Positions 14,301-28,700 of a stretch of DNA of 62,000 nucleotides are shown piece by piece. This stretch comes from Tubiluchus corallicola (lineage: Eukaryota > Priapulida > Priapulimorpha > Priapulimorphida > Tubiluchidae). Location: NCBI GenBank assembly GCA_030141605.1, contig JAQGDQ010000388.1, forward strand, positions 1 through 62,000, given 5' to 3'. A program made the translations under genes and the position numbers. Every line of letters starts with the position of its first letter. Position 1 is the first letter of the stretch. The notes beneath the pieces are model-generated. The model had not been told where the DNA came from. It ran no database searches and saw nothing but the letters and a program-made list of their open reading frames with translations.

Positions 14301-14333
14301 TGTGCTAGATTGCATTCACCAGCTTAGTTTTCA

Positions 14334-14385
14334 TAGATAGAGATAGACAAATAGATAAAAAAATTATTTGCCTATTAAAAACTTA
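14334..14385 (-). repeat. GATA-type tetranucleotide tract with AT-rich junction
   Basis: ATAGATAGAGATAGACAAAT and then AGATAAAAAAATTATTTGCC: another example of the tract-plus-AT-tail arrangement. Confidence 0.45.
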
Positions 14386-15189
14386 CGTGTACAAACAAAA
14401 TAAAAACACACATAAGGAGTGTATACTGCCTGCAGGAAGCAGCATATCAGTCAGTCATATACAACGTCTGCCACTGACTGAATATTGGCAGTAACGACAC
14501 CTACAACTAATATTACGAAAAAAGAACTACTGTACAATATTCTAAAGTTGCTAGGAATGAACAAACCTATGAAACACAGCGGTTATTTACAAAATTTACA
14601 TATTTACAGATATTAAATGAACACTAAGAGTATGAGTATGGACAAAATGAGTTATAAATGTATAATATATGATGACATTTCTGTATTGTTGTGGTTCAAT
14701 CATCTTAACAGATGTCCCAGGCCGTTCGCCGCGACTTTCATCATTCTAATTCTGTTCGTCTTACAAACTGACAAAAGTGTCACTGAAACGTCTGTTCGTT
14801 TGATGACTGAGGGCACGTGCTCGTTTGGTTAAGTGACCATCTCGCCATATGTTTGTATAAACTCGGCTAAGCTGATACATTATTTTGATTACAAGAAGAA
14901 ACTTTGTGTAAACAAATGGTCTCTCCAGAAGGCGACAGACCGGCTGTTGTGGACCAAGCTTCTTCTACAATTTTAGCTTTCAAAAATGGGATAATAATTG
15001 TATATACTTCTCGTAGCAGCACCTGCTATTAGCACAAACCATGGCATTTCCAGAATTCTATTAACTACTGCAAACCATATCATTTTTAATCATACCTTAG
15101 CTGATAAAGTTTTTAAACCTCTAAACGTAATGAATGATTTAGGTGTTTATGTGTTTAATCACATGAAATTTTCGTAAAATATAAACTCT

Positions 15190-15600
15190 TTCAGTTTCAG
15201 CGCCTATCATTAATTCTCAGAGTGATGTGCTAAAATACATGAACGCATTTTGCTCGTATGTACTTCCAATCATTGAACATTCATCTGTTGTATGGAACCC
15301 CTTGTACAAAACTGATAATTTTGCTTCGAAGTTTTATTTTGCATTCTTATGCTAGGCGAATGTATTACAAATGTAGACTGCAATTGTCAGTCCCTTATTG
15401 CAATGAACGTTTGCTAATGTTACCCAGAAACTCTGTCGAATATAAAAGATTAGAAACAGCTTTGCACAGCGACGATTAGAAGATTAGAAAAATATTAAAA
15501 ATGTTAACTGGCAAAACTGTAAAAGATGTTTCACAATTTTTGCGCTTGATGAAGTCCATCGGGGTAGAGCTTGTAACAGTTAAAGATCAGAAAATATAAA
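15190..15600 (+). pseudogene. Non-LTR retrotransposon (LINE) remnant, C-terminal end of reverse transcriptase
   Basis: One frame reads YVLPIIEHSSVVWNPLYK (about 15,256-15,310), which matches the conserved tail of CR1/RTE/Jockey-type reverse transcriptases (Y-V-x-P-x-x-E-x-x-S-x-V-W-x-P). Slightly downstream, in another frame, YCNERLLMLPRNSVEYKRLE (about 15,394-15,456) resembles the next conserved segment (ERL..L.L.SLEYRRL). A frameshift and a stop separate them, and no catalytic YxDD part is present, so it is a decayed, 5'-truncated copy on the plus strand. The exact clade is not decidable from this fragment. Confidence 0.6.
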
Positions 15601-16702
15601 CATTGTAGAGTCAATATTCGTCAACTTTTTCGGCCACCTATCTTATGTCCTTTCAAAAGCAGCAACAACTACCTTTTTTGCTTGCTTTGCAATGTATGTA
15701 TTTTATGTATCATTGCAAAAAATAAAACTCAAAAGATTACTATAAACTGCTCCAACTTTCTATAACAGTTGTAGTGTAAACAGATGCTAGCCATTGTTGT
15801 TTGTAATAATTATATATATATTAAGAATGTGTTCTATCAGGTGCAACGTTGGAAATAAAAAATATAAATGAATTTACAAGAAACGTCGTAGTTTTTCGTT
15901 TGTTGTTACTGTAGTCTGAATCCTGAAACGTTTGTACATATAGTCTCTCCTAAATCGTAAAGCCTAAATTGTAAGGTTACTGACAGTCCGAAAAGCTTTT
16001 ACGAGACTTTAGCTGTGGATACAGAGTAGATTAACCTTTCCATGGGTAATCTTTTCTAAACCTGACGTTTCTCTTAAGTAATTCAAAATGTAAACGTAGA
16101 ATCATCAAATAAGACAATTTTTAACACTGGCTTCGAAACACAGTTCTTATAAGGACACTAACATAGTTTAGGATTCTACTGAACTCTAAAAAGCCCAAAG
16201 GAAGAGAGTCGTATCAAACTGATAGTATGTCTGAATTACTGCCCATCTAATTAGGAATAAACGCCATCTACTGAATTAATTCAGAACATGACACACGTTG
16301 GAAAAATTTATGACAATTATACCATTATACTATTACACTATAATTATATACGAACACTATAGACTGCTTTGCTGAAGAAGAGCTGTCTTGCAGTGTGAAG
16401 AATAATTATTTAGACAGCTAGGCACAGATGTTACGTAAATATAATTATAATGTTTCACTCGTTGCTTACTTTATGCGTATTCATCATCACCACAGCCATT
16501 ATCTCTGCTAAATCAGGCAGTATTCCTCACGTGTGTTTACCCCTGGAGTCTAGACATGCAAGTTTCTGGATTCTCTAATTTCAGAAAGGGAAGACAGGGG
16601 CGCAATACACACGCCTTGCTTACAAAATATACGGTTACAAAATATATTAGTGGAATTTATGAAAGCTCGCTACTGGGTGAAACAGAATCCATGCTGTGCT
16701 CC

Positions 16703-16800
16703 TGGGGTGTGTGTGTGCGTGTGCGTGTGCGTTTGCGCGCGCGTGTGTGTGTGTATGGATGGATGGATACTTTATTAAAATTAAAAATGAAACAAACATA
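16703..16800 (-). repeat. (GT)n / (GGAT)n tract with TTTATTAAAATTAAAAATG junction
   Basis: GTGTGTGCGTGTGCGTG... then ATGGATGGATGGATAC, then TTTATTAAAATTAAAAATGA. Read on the minus strand this is TTTTAATTTTAATAAAGTAT followed by (CCAT)n, closely parallel to the junction at 20,893. It is probably the 3' end of a minus-strand retroelement with a microsatellite tail. Confidence 0.55.
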
Positions 16801-17505
16801 ATATATCTGTGAGCAAAATTTGAAAATAATTGGCAGAGTTGTTGTTTTACTGCCAACTTAAAAACAACTTGATTAGTTGAGATTTTGGTAAAAAGGTTAT
16901 GTTTGTTTATACAGATGACTTATTCATGTAGGCCAATAATTTATTTTTAAAATTGTCATTAGCACCGTTGCAGCTGTGCTGTTTAATGTAAATTCAGGGA
17001 GACTGCTAAATTGATCGACGATGAGTTAGCAGGCACACTGGTTAACTGATTAACTGTCTTTTTGTAACCAGTTTCCTGGCTGCCAAGCAGCTTGTCTGCT
17101 TATGTGGCTGCCTCTCTGCTTTCCTCCGAACTGACAGACTGCGCAACCGAGATGGCGATTAACTGCCTGCTTGCTCTCTTATATTTGATCACTTGCCTAT
17201 CTTGCACAACCGATATTTGCGGCTGTCGTCCGTCTGTCTGCTAGCTGCCTGCATGCTTACTTGTCTGACAACCAGAATGCCTTACTGCTTACTCACCCAC
17301 GGACCAATCAATATGAAAACACCAACATCAGTGATCTATGATGAAGAACTAATAAACTAGCAAATTGGCTGCTAAAAAGTCTGAGAATTTCTAAGTTGGC
17401 AATCACAGTAACTTCTAGTTAGAAGCAAGCATATACTAACTGAGTTTAGCAGCATTGGCTGCCCTTCTTGGCAACATTACTAAATATTCTCTCTTTTTCT
17501 GTCAG

Positions 17506-17557
17506 CCGCATGGCTGAACATATGGGCTGGGCACGTGTTCTGGCTAATATTAACACA
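17506..17557 (+). other. Candidate small exon with strong splice signals and ATG
   Basis: A pyrimidine-rich acceptor (TTCTCTCTTTTTCTGTCAG) precedes CCGCATGG, which is a good initiation context. Sixteen codons (MAEHMGWARVLANINT) are followed directly by donor GTAAGT in phase 0. The phase would join correctly to tubulin coding exon 2 at 19,681, giving an N-terminally extended product. No known alpha-tubulin has this leader, so it could be a chance exon or part of an alternative transcript. Confidence 0.25.
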
Positions 17558-19559
17558 GTAAGTCAACATTTTTTTCACAAATGTCAAAAACCTCGGTAAT
17601 GCCATCTGGTATGTCTGTGAGGCTAAATAAAACCAAACTCACACACGAAGATGATAAAGGAAACGGAAAAGAAAATGGCGGGTTCATATGTAACTGTCTT
17701 GTGTTCTTACGGTATAGACTAAGTGTGTACAGGTTCTTAGGCTAACAATTTTAGTGCACTAATTCCACGCGCAACGTAGCTGCTGATTTTTAATAATGCC
17801 TCTGTTTACGTTTACTGGGTTAAATAGTATTTTTAAACAGATGAACACTGGTGGAAATGTGTTGTTGGTAATTTCACTAATTCGTGATTGAGCAAATTTT
17901 AAGTAACCATCTACAGGCGAAAATTGACTTTAATTTTACATTATGTACTTTATAAAAAGTAGTAAATGGTAATGTGCCAACATCTTTAGTATTTGAAATA
18001 ACAAGAAATTACGGTCATGTAAAAAAACTTTTGGAAATTATGAGAGTGTTTGTGATATTTAGGAAACATGTTTGTGATATTGCTGATATGTTCAGAAATT
18101 ACGCTCCCTCTCAGCTGCCATCTAACATGCAGAGACAGAATTAATTTAGAGTGCCGTAAAGTGGATGTGCTTTAGAACTAATGTTCTTGTATCTCTTTAA
18201 CTTTCACGTGCAAATTTAAGTTTGACTGTTCGTTTTTTTCACCTACAAATTTATGATAGCGTAACTAAACTAATACAAACGATCTGTCCCAAGGAATGTA
18301 ATCACTGAATCCTGGGGTGCAACTAGCCACAAGAAATTCACAACTGATGCAATCCATAATATGCGCTCCCAGAGGCCTACGGTCTAGTAGGACGCATTTC
18401 TTTCAACATCGAGGGAGGAGTAGATCCTGTGTTGAGAGGTTTACAGTTCGCAGTTAATCATTCCCTGTTACTACAGAAGCGATGCTCCTTTCTAAAATAT
18501 GACGTCCCATGGCTTTAATAATTATACCGACCTAAAGCAAACTTAAGATTCGTCGTATTAGCTTTATGATATCAGATATCTACCTTGCTTTCACGAATTA
18601 GATTAATGGCTAAAGAAGGGCAATTAAAGACAATATTAGGAAACATGAAAATCTTCTGCCTGATATTTAGGAGTACCTCAAAACAATACTGACAAAATCT
18701 ATTTTCAGTTTTACTAAATAAACTTACACGAAGTAAAGTGTTGATCAATTGTCGGAACTAATGATAGCCTTTTAGGTATTTAACTAAATACCTTACTATA
18801 AACTAGCATAGAATCATGTAATTATACCTAAGCGTAAAAACTAACTAAGAAGTAAAAGCAAAAGCAAGATTATTATTATGTCACGTTTATGATCAGGTTT
18901 ATACACTAGGCATGATTCCACAGATGCAGATGCAGACGTAACAGGCCATATCACTTTACAACCCTCCTTTCTGGTGTGTAGATCTCATACGCGTATTACG
19001 AATGTTTTTATAAATATATTTACGTAGTAGCTCTAATCATTTTTAAGAATTTGCATTTGTTGTTTAATGTGTGACTGTTATTATTTTGATTACTCCTGTT
19101 TTTAGTAAAAATTACAATACATCCGTGTGTGTTTGTGTAGTGAATAACACACGTTGATAGCCATAACGTTATTTACAGGTTAACTTATTTAGTCATTTAC
19201 CTAATTAATAAAAGCACGGTAGGTATTTGGTATCGTAAAGCTGATGTTTATATCCTCGAACGTCATATTTGCTTCAACCTCGTATGATTATCCAAGTTAT
19301 GAGTTATATTACAAAACATAGCATCACTACTATAGTATGTTAGGGAAAGCACGTCCCGATAGCAAAGCCCCATATTATTATAAGACTATTAACAAAAGTA
19401 CAAAGAGTGTTTAAGTCAGTATCTGTAATATCAAGTTAGTTTCACAGCATGTTTGATGTCAAGCATACAGGATTCAACTGCTTTATATGGAAGGAGTTTA
19501 TAATTTCCCACACAATGAACTACATTATATGGAAGGAGTTTACAATTCCCCAAACAATT

Positions 19560-19626
19560 TATGTACCCTAACCCTAATTATAACCCTAACACGAAACGCT
19601 AACCGTATCCTAATCCTAATCCTAAT
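19560..19626 (-). repeat. Degenerate interstitial telomere-like tract (CCCTAA)n
   Basis: TACCCTAACCCTAATTATAA continues with CCCTAAC units and then three CCTAAT units. The motif corresponds to TTAGGG on the minus strand. It lies about 55 bp upstream of tubulin coding exon 2. Confidence 0.7.
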
Positions 19627-19680
19627 TGAAGAAGGTTTGGCCAAGAAGTACGATTGCTGAAAGATGATTTTATTTTTTAG

Positions 19681-23000
<3,320 letters not shown>

Positions 23001-23660
23001 AAGAAAGTAGAAGAGCAAAGTCAATTTGTCCTGAGGACTTACAACCAGACAGTGAAGCATATCAGTGTCACATTTTTAAGTACAGCTCAGAGATATCAGT
23101 TAGAATAGGCTGACTGTAATAAGCTTATAAAAGCATATAAATGCAAAATAATTTGTGAGGCTGAGCCTTTATGGGAACTTGTAGGAGTTCAATTAAGTTC
23201 CCAAAGAATTGTTAACGTTAATCTTGTGCTCAAGAGCTGTTTTAAAGCACCTTCTTAAAATTACAGTAATCTGCCTATTACGAAAGACTAAAAATATTGT
23301 GATGTACTGCAGCATCGCAGAGAAGTAACTACATGTAATTTAGATAGACGCTCAGCACCGCTGTCCGTCCAAACAGTTATATATTAAGGCAGGTAATTGC
23401 CAAATATTTCTAACTTACTGGAGTACGTACTGCTTCGTATTTTGTAATGTCTCGCTTCTAGAGCTTGTGAGCCAAATGTAATGTTTTTTACTTGTAATAT
23501 TTATAAAACTAATAACGTTATGATATTATTATGAGCAAAAGCGCTTTTTCTTGTGGTCACTTCTATAATTAGTTTCTGATTTGGAGTTTACATAGTTATA
23601 GGTCTCGTTTAGTACTAATATACGCGGCATAATTTTATTTATTGTGGACGAGGAAAATAA

Positions 23661-23770
23661 TTAAGTGGTCACGGAGTGTGCTGCCATGAACATTTAAGCA
23701 ATGTCAGATCACGTTAGTAAATGGATTAATGAAAACCCGGCATCAGGCGATCACATGTGCCATACTGCCT
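23661..23770 (+). ncRNA. 5S-rRNA-like SINE candidate
   Basis: TTAAGTGGTCACGGAGTGTG, then TTTAAGCAATGTCAGATCAC and GTTAGTAAATGGATTAATGA parallel the second half of 5S rRNA (AAGCAgcGTCGGG...GGTTAGTACTTGGATGGGTGA). The following CCCGGCAT...CATGTGCCATACTGC is shared with a copy near 50,600. It is too diverged to be a working 5S gene; a 5S-derived SINE is the simplest reading. Confidence 0.4.
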
Positions 23771-24139
23771 ACGGCTACTTCTTATGCACCTGAACAGGTT
23801 GAAATATCTCAACCATCCCGGGGCCTCATCACAGAGGATTATTTTTTATAAAGACATTATTGTCGAAGTGCCGGTCCTGATACCACCTTCTATATTAGAT
23901 AATCCTGCTGGTGAGTGCTAATGCGGGCTTGCAGAATAATTAGCTGTATAGGAGGGAAACAATTTTTCTGCTGTTTTTTATTTTATTTATTTTAGTTGTT
24001 TTTTAATGCCAACAGTGGTGCTATATGTAATTTAATAAGAAATATGATTGATTAAATAATTATAAACCTATAAAATCGTTGTATTTCTAACTTCTAGTTA
24101 AAGCTTCTAGCAAAAAATATGACTAATTATAGGTTTTAC

Positions 24140-24315
24140 ACGTCAAATGTAGACACAGGAAAGTTCAAATGTGACTTAGGTAAGTCAAATGTAGACAAGA
24201 ATTTCAAATGTGTTTTGGTAACTCAAAGGTGACTTAGGTAAGTCAAATGTAGACAGGAATTTCGAATGTATTTTTGTAACTCAGGTGTGACTTAGGTAAG
24301 ACAAATGTAGACAAA
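24140..24315. repeat. Tandem repeat, about 58 bp, three copies
   Basis: Units contain TGACTTAGGTAAGTCAAATG followed by TAGACAxGAATTTC. Each carries an embedded donor-like AGGTAAGTC, which is probably coincidental. Confidence 0.8.
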
Positions 24316-25706
24316 ATTGTTCTTTCCTAATAATGACCTAGATTCGGATTCCTTCAACATTAGTAGCATGCAGTTGAAAGCTAGATATACTGCCTTGCAA
24401 TGATCTGAATTAACAAAAAGTGTTTTAGTAATTTAAGTAAAACAATGCTCTTATCCAAAAACAAAAAACAAAACATTGAGTTACATGTAATTAAAACAGC
24501 TTGACCATCTGATTGGCTGGTATACTTTTCTAAATAAATTCTCATACTCGAACAAAAATCAATATTTTTTAAAAATATGAAACGTCTAGTGAAATCTTTC
24601 ACAATTCAGCAAAAACCGTAACAGTTTGAACTTTGCTGAACAGCAAAGGTTTATAATTTAATGACAAATTCCAATTACTTGATGTAATAGCTTGTTCTTG
24701 AAAAAAATAAGTCTGCCTAAATTATGCACACACTTTCTAACCACATAACTACTATAAGGTCTAATAACATTTAAAACAGCAATACTGCATACCAACCAAC
24801 TGTTATTGCTAGATATACCTCTTGCAATGGTCTGAATTGATAAAAAATAACTTGGAATTTTAAGTATAGCAAGAATCTTATTCAAAAACAAGTGACGCTA
24901 TTCAAGAAAAATAATTCAGTCAAATTTGGATAAATGATGACCTCTTACATTATATGAACTTTTACTGGGAGGTGCAAACACAACAAGAAACACTACAGAA
25001 CAATTTATTGGATCAAAGTATAGCTGTAGTCATGGTGGACTTATCATGCCCTCAGTATTTAGTAATTTCTATTCTAGTAGGTTCGCTTCTTGTTCAGGTA
25101 TCCAGAATGGAGGTTAAGATGATCCAAGAATATATCATCATTGATATTCAAAAGATTGGCTTGTCATCTGTAGCAAGATATCTGAAGACATTGGTAAGAT
25201 GTCATGGAAGATTTTCTCTTCGACTCTGATCTACTCAAGTCTCCCATCACATTCCTCCCAGTCTGTAAGAGACGCACGAGACTTGCACACAAAATACTGA
25301 GGGCATAATATTCTCTATCCATTCAGCAATATTTTGATGTAATAGGTTGTTCTGTGCTCATTATTTTTGTACCCCTAGGTTACGTTTTACCCTGGAACAG
25401 AGTTGAAAATAAAACGCTGAGATTTAGTAAAAGGGAGAGAGAAGTAAAATCCGTAAAAACTGTTTTTCTTAAATGAAGATATTTTAAATGGGCGTCCATG
25501 TTATTTCGTAATTAGAATGACTCACAACGTCAGCTGAACTTTGGATCTGTGATAATTTTATGAACTCAGTAGCTTGTAAGTGATATTTACATAAATTTGA
25601 CATATAGTTACTCCATTCAGTGCCTACGTTATAATAAAAGGCTGCCTGAAACATGCTTGAAATATAATCATATAAGGCTATTAATGCACCTTTTGATGTG
25701 AGAAAG

Positions 25707-28700
25707 ATGGCAAAATTCTTTTCACTATTAAAAATATTGGCGCTTTTTCTGCTTCTCGTTCCCAGTTTCAGCAACCAACTTACAGAAGAAGAAAAGAAAT
25801 CATTGGATGAATTTATCGAAGCTGTAAGTTTGTTAATTAAGGTTAACGTAATTTATAACACACATATTATTATTTTAAGTGAAATAATTAAGCAAATCAC
25901 TTATGAATGGTACGTACCTGTATAATTATGATTTTTAGTTTTTTGATTTTTCAATTATCATATTGTATAATTACGATTTTTGTTTTTTGATTTTTCAACT
26001 ATCATGTTGTGTAATTATGATTTTTGTTTTTTGATTTTTCAGTCATTATGCTGTATAATTATGATTTTTTGTTTTTTGATTTTTCAATTATTATGTTGTA
26101 TAATTATGATTTTTTGTTTTTTGATTTTTCAATTATTATGCTGTATAATTATGATTTTTTTTTGATTTTTCAATTATTATGCTGTATAATTATGATTTTT
26201 GTTTTTTTTTATTTTTCAATCATTATGCTGTATAATTATGATTTTTGTTTTTTTATTTTTCAATCATTATGCTGTATAATTATGATTTTTGTTTTTCAAT
26301 TTTTCAATTATTATGCCGTATAATTATAATTTTTTGATTTTTGATGTTTCAATTATTATGCTGCATAATTATGATTTTTTGTTTTTTTGATTTTTCAATT
26401 ATTGCTGCCAAGTATAATTGCCAAGTATAATTGTGACAACTTATCAACATAATTTTTTTTCAACATAAGTGCTTACTTAAACTAAACTTTTTCGCATTCA
26501 CATACAGGCACACCACAAATGTGGAGATGCAAAAACAAAGACTACAACTACAAGTTTAATAGTTGTAAAAATGTATATTTGTTTATACACATCATACACT
26601 GCAATTTGTAAAAGCAAGAGCCCAGCAAGTGACAGGAACACAGCAGTATGGTTAAATAATGTCGAGTACATTAGTAAGAGGATACAGGAACACAGCAGTA
26701 TGATTAAAAAATGTCGAGTACATTAGTAAGAGGATGGATGAACAGGAAAACTGCTTCTGGCAATTTTGGCAATGACTCACCCCAATCCGACTATTTACTA
26801 CACTGAATGAAGAGTGGGCGCCCACGAACATCTAAGACGCCTATGCTTATTCTTTGTCTCATCTTAAAAGGATTGTCTTGAAAGTTAACTAGATTTCGAT
26901 CCTGCTACAAGCATGTACATTTAGTCGGCCTTGCTGCCAACCGAATAGGCCTTGGAGAGGTAAGCTGTATAAAATGTATCTTATTAGACACTATCAAACC
27001 TGTTGTATTTCATTTCACTTCTGTTTTTTATCACAGCTCATGACCTGCACACATTTGGGACCTGCTGTCAGCATAGTCTTGTTGCGGAATGATGATATTG
27101 TCTACAATAAAGCTCTTGGTAAAGCGGATGTTCTAAATGATGAGGATGCAACGCCCGAGCATCGGTTTTGCATCGCGTCAGTCACCAAGTCTTTTACCTC
27201 CACACTGCTAGCCACGTTGTTAATGGAAAACACGTAAGCTAACAAACAATTTTGTCTGAGCTCACTTCATTTTAAAGTATACGTTTTCTGAGCGATTTTT
27301 CAGTTAAGGCCAAACAGTTTCCCGTCTTTATAAATTTTCGTACATTAATTTCTAGCAGTCTCTTTGGTAAAATCTCATTTTCTCGCCATTGTAGCTGACC
27401 TGCCGAGCGTCGCTCGGTTCCTAGGTCGCCTATTTAAGGGAAAGTAGCTTTGCAACATCTATCATAGTTGAAGAGAATGCTTTTGTGCCATGCAGTGTTT
27501 CTGAACGTCATGACTGACACAGTTAAAACGAAAACAGGCACAACTAACTTTTTAACTCATTTACAATTCTTTTTCATAGTTTCATGTGACTCAGTATGTT
27601 ACATGCAGTTAAGAAGCTGGACATACCAAGTTACGCCAGAAATGATAAGAATGAAAACACCACAATAGGATGCTTATAAAGAAACTTTATATATCAGTTT
27701 TCACATTCAGTATATGCACGTAAGATGTGAAACATAACTTTTTGCTATGAGGGAACAAAAATAGTACAGAAAAATTATTAGACCAACGTATTGCTGAACC
27801 AATAAATAATTTATCAAACCGGTGAATATTTACTGTGGAAGCCCTGGCTTCTCGCACAGCCTAGAAACCTGAAGCATATGATCGAATGCAACTCGAAGAA
27901 CTCATGATCTTTCATCACACCTCGCAGGCGTTTCGTGGGATTTTCTTTTTAGTACAGATCGACGACACGTTCTTGCATCATCTTACCCTTCGTTCTGTCT
28001 TTTCTGAATAACTTCAGTAGGTTCGGGGAATTTGAAGTCCGGCAAATTTCTAAGCCATTTGGTTCGATCGAAAAATCTGTCCCCATGTTTTCGGTCCTGG
28101 ATCATACGCTTCAAAACTGCAGAGCGCAAGAGAGGCGCGAGGTTTCCACACTAAATATTGGGGACATGACAGATTCTCTATTGATTCAGCAATACTTCGA
28201 TGTTAGTATTAAATTGTTCAATGCTGTTACTTTTGGTTTTTATAATCCCTAGCAAAAGGCTGTGTAGCATCCTGTAGTTTTAAAAGTTTTTCTAATCCAA
28301 GATTCTTAACAAACTTCAAGGAAATTTTGATTTGTTAGGCAGTATAAATTTGACACTCCTGTTCAAGAAATTCTCGGGTCAGACTTTAGATTCCATGAAG
28401 AGCAGCGCACCACCTACGCCACTCTAGAGGATCTACTTGCTCATCGAATGGGATCTCAGAGGTTTGATGGCCCCATGATTTTAGGAGAATTCCTGAACAC
28501 TTCTAGCTCTGAACTTTCCTAGTGAGTAACGTAGTCATACAATAGTAAAATCTATTTCACAACGTCAATATTACAACAGCAATGTTTTAGACGATTGGTA
28601 CCCATACTCTATAGGCAAAATAATAGAAGTTAACTAGATGAACTAGTTTTTGGTGAGACACAGTTGGCGATAACAATGACTGCATTTCGTTCATTTACTA

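Larger units (their letters stand above)
23001..25706. other. Tubulin 3' flank and intergenic region
   Basis: No further gene is visible. It begins with the tubulin 3' UTR; I could not choose a poly(A) site with confidence (ATTAAA near 24,051 is possible). It then holds a 5S-like SINE candidate (23,661), a 58-bp tandem repeat (24,140-24,315), and a segment near 24,385 (GCTAGATATACTGCCTTGCA) repeated in diverged form near 24,808. A block near 25,265-25,350 resembles one at 28,110-28,205 inside the next gene. Confidence 0.5.

Noticed and set aside
24954-25229. 91-codon plus-strand frame
   Set aside because: Looks protein-like in composition but matches no family and has no clear splice or promoter support; part of the duplicated intergenic mosaic.
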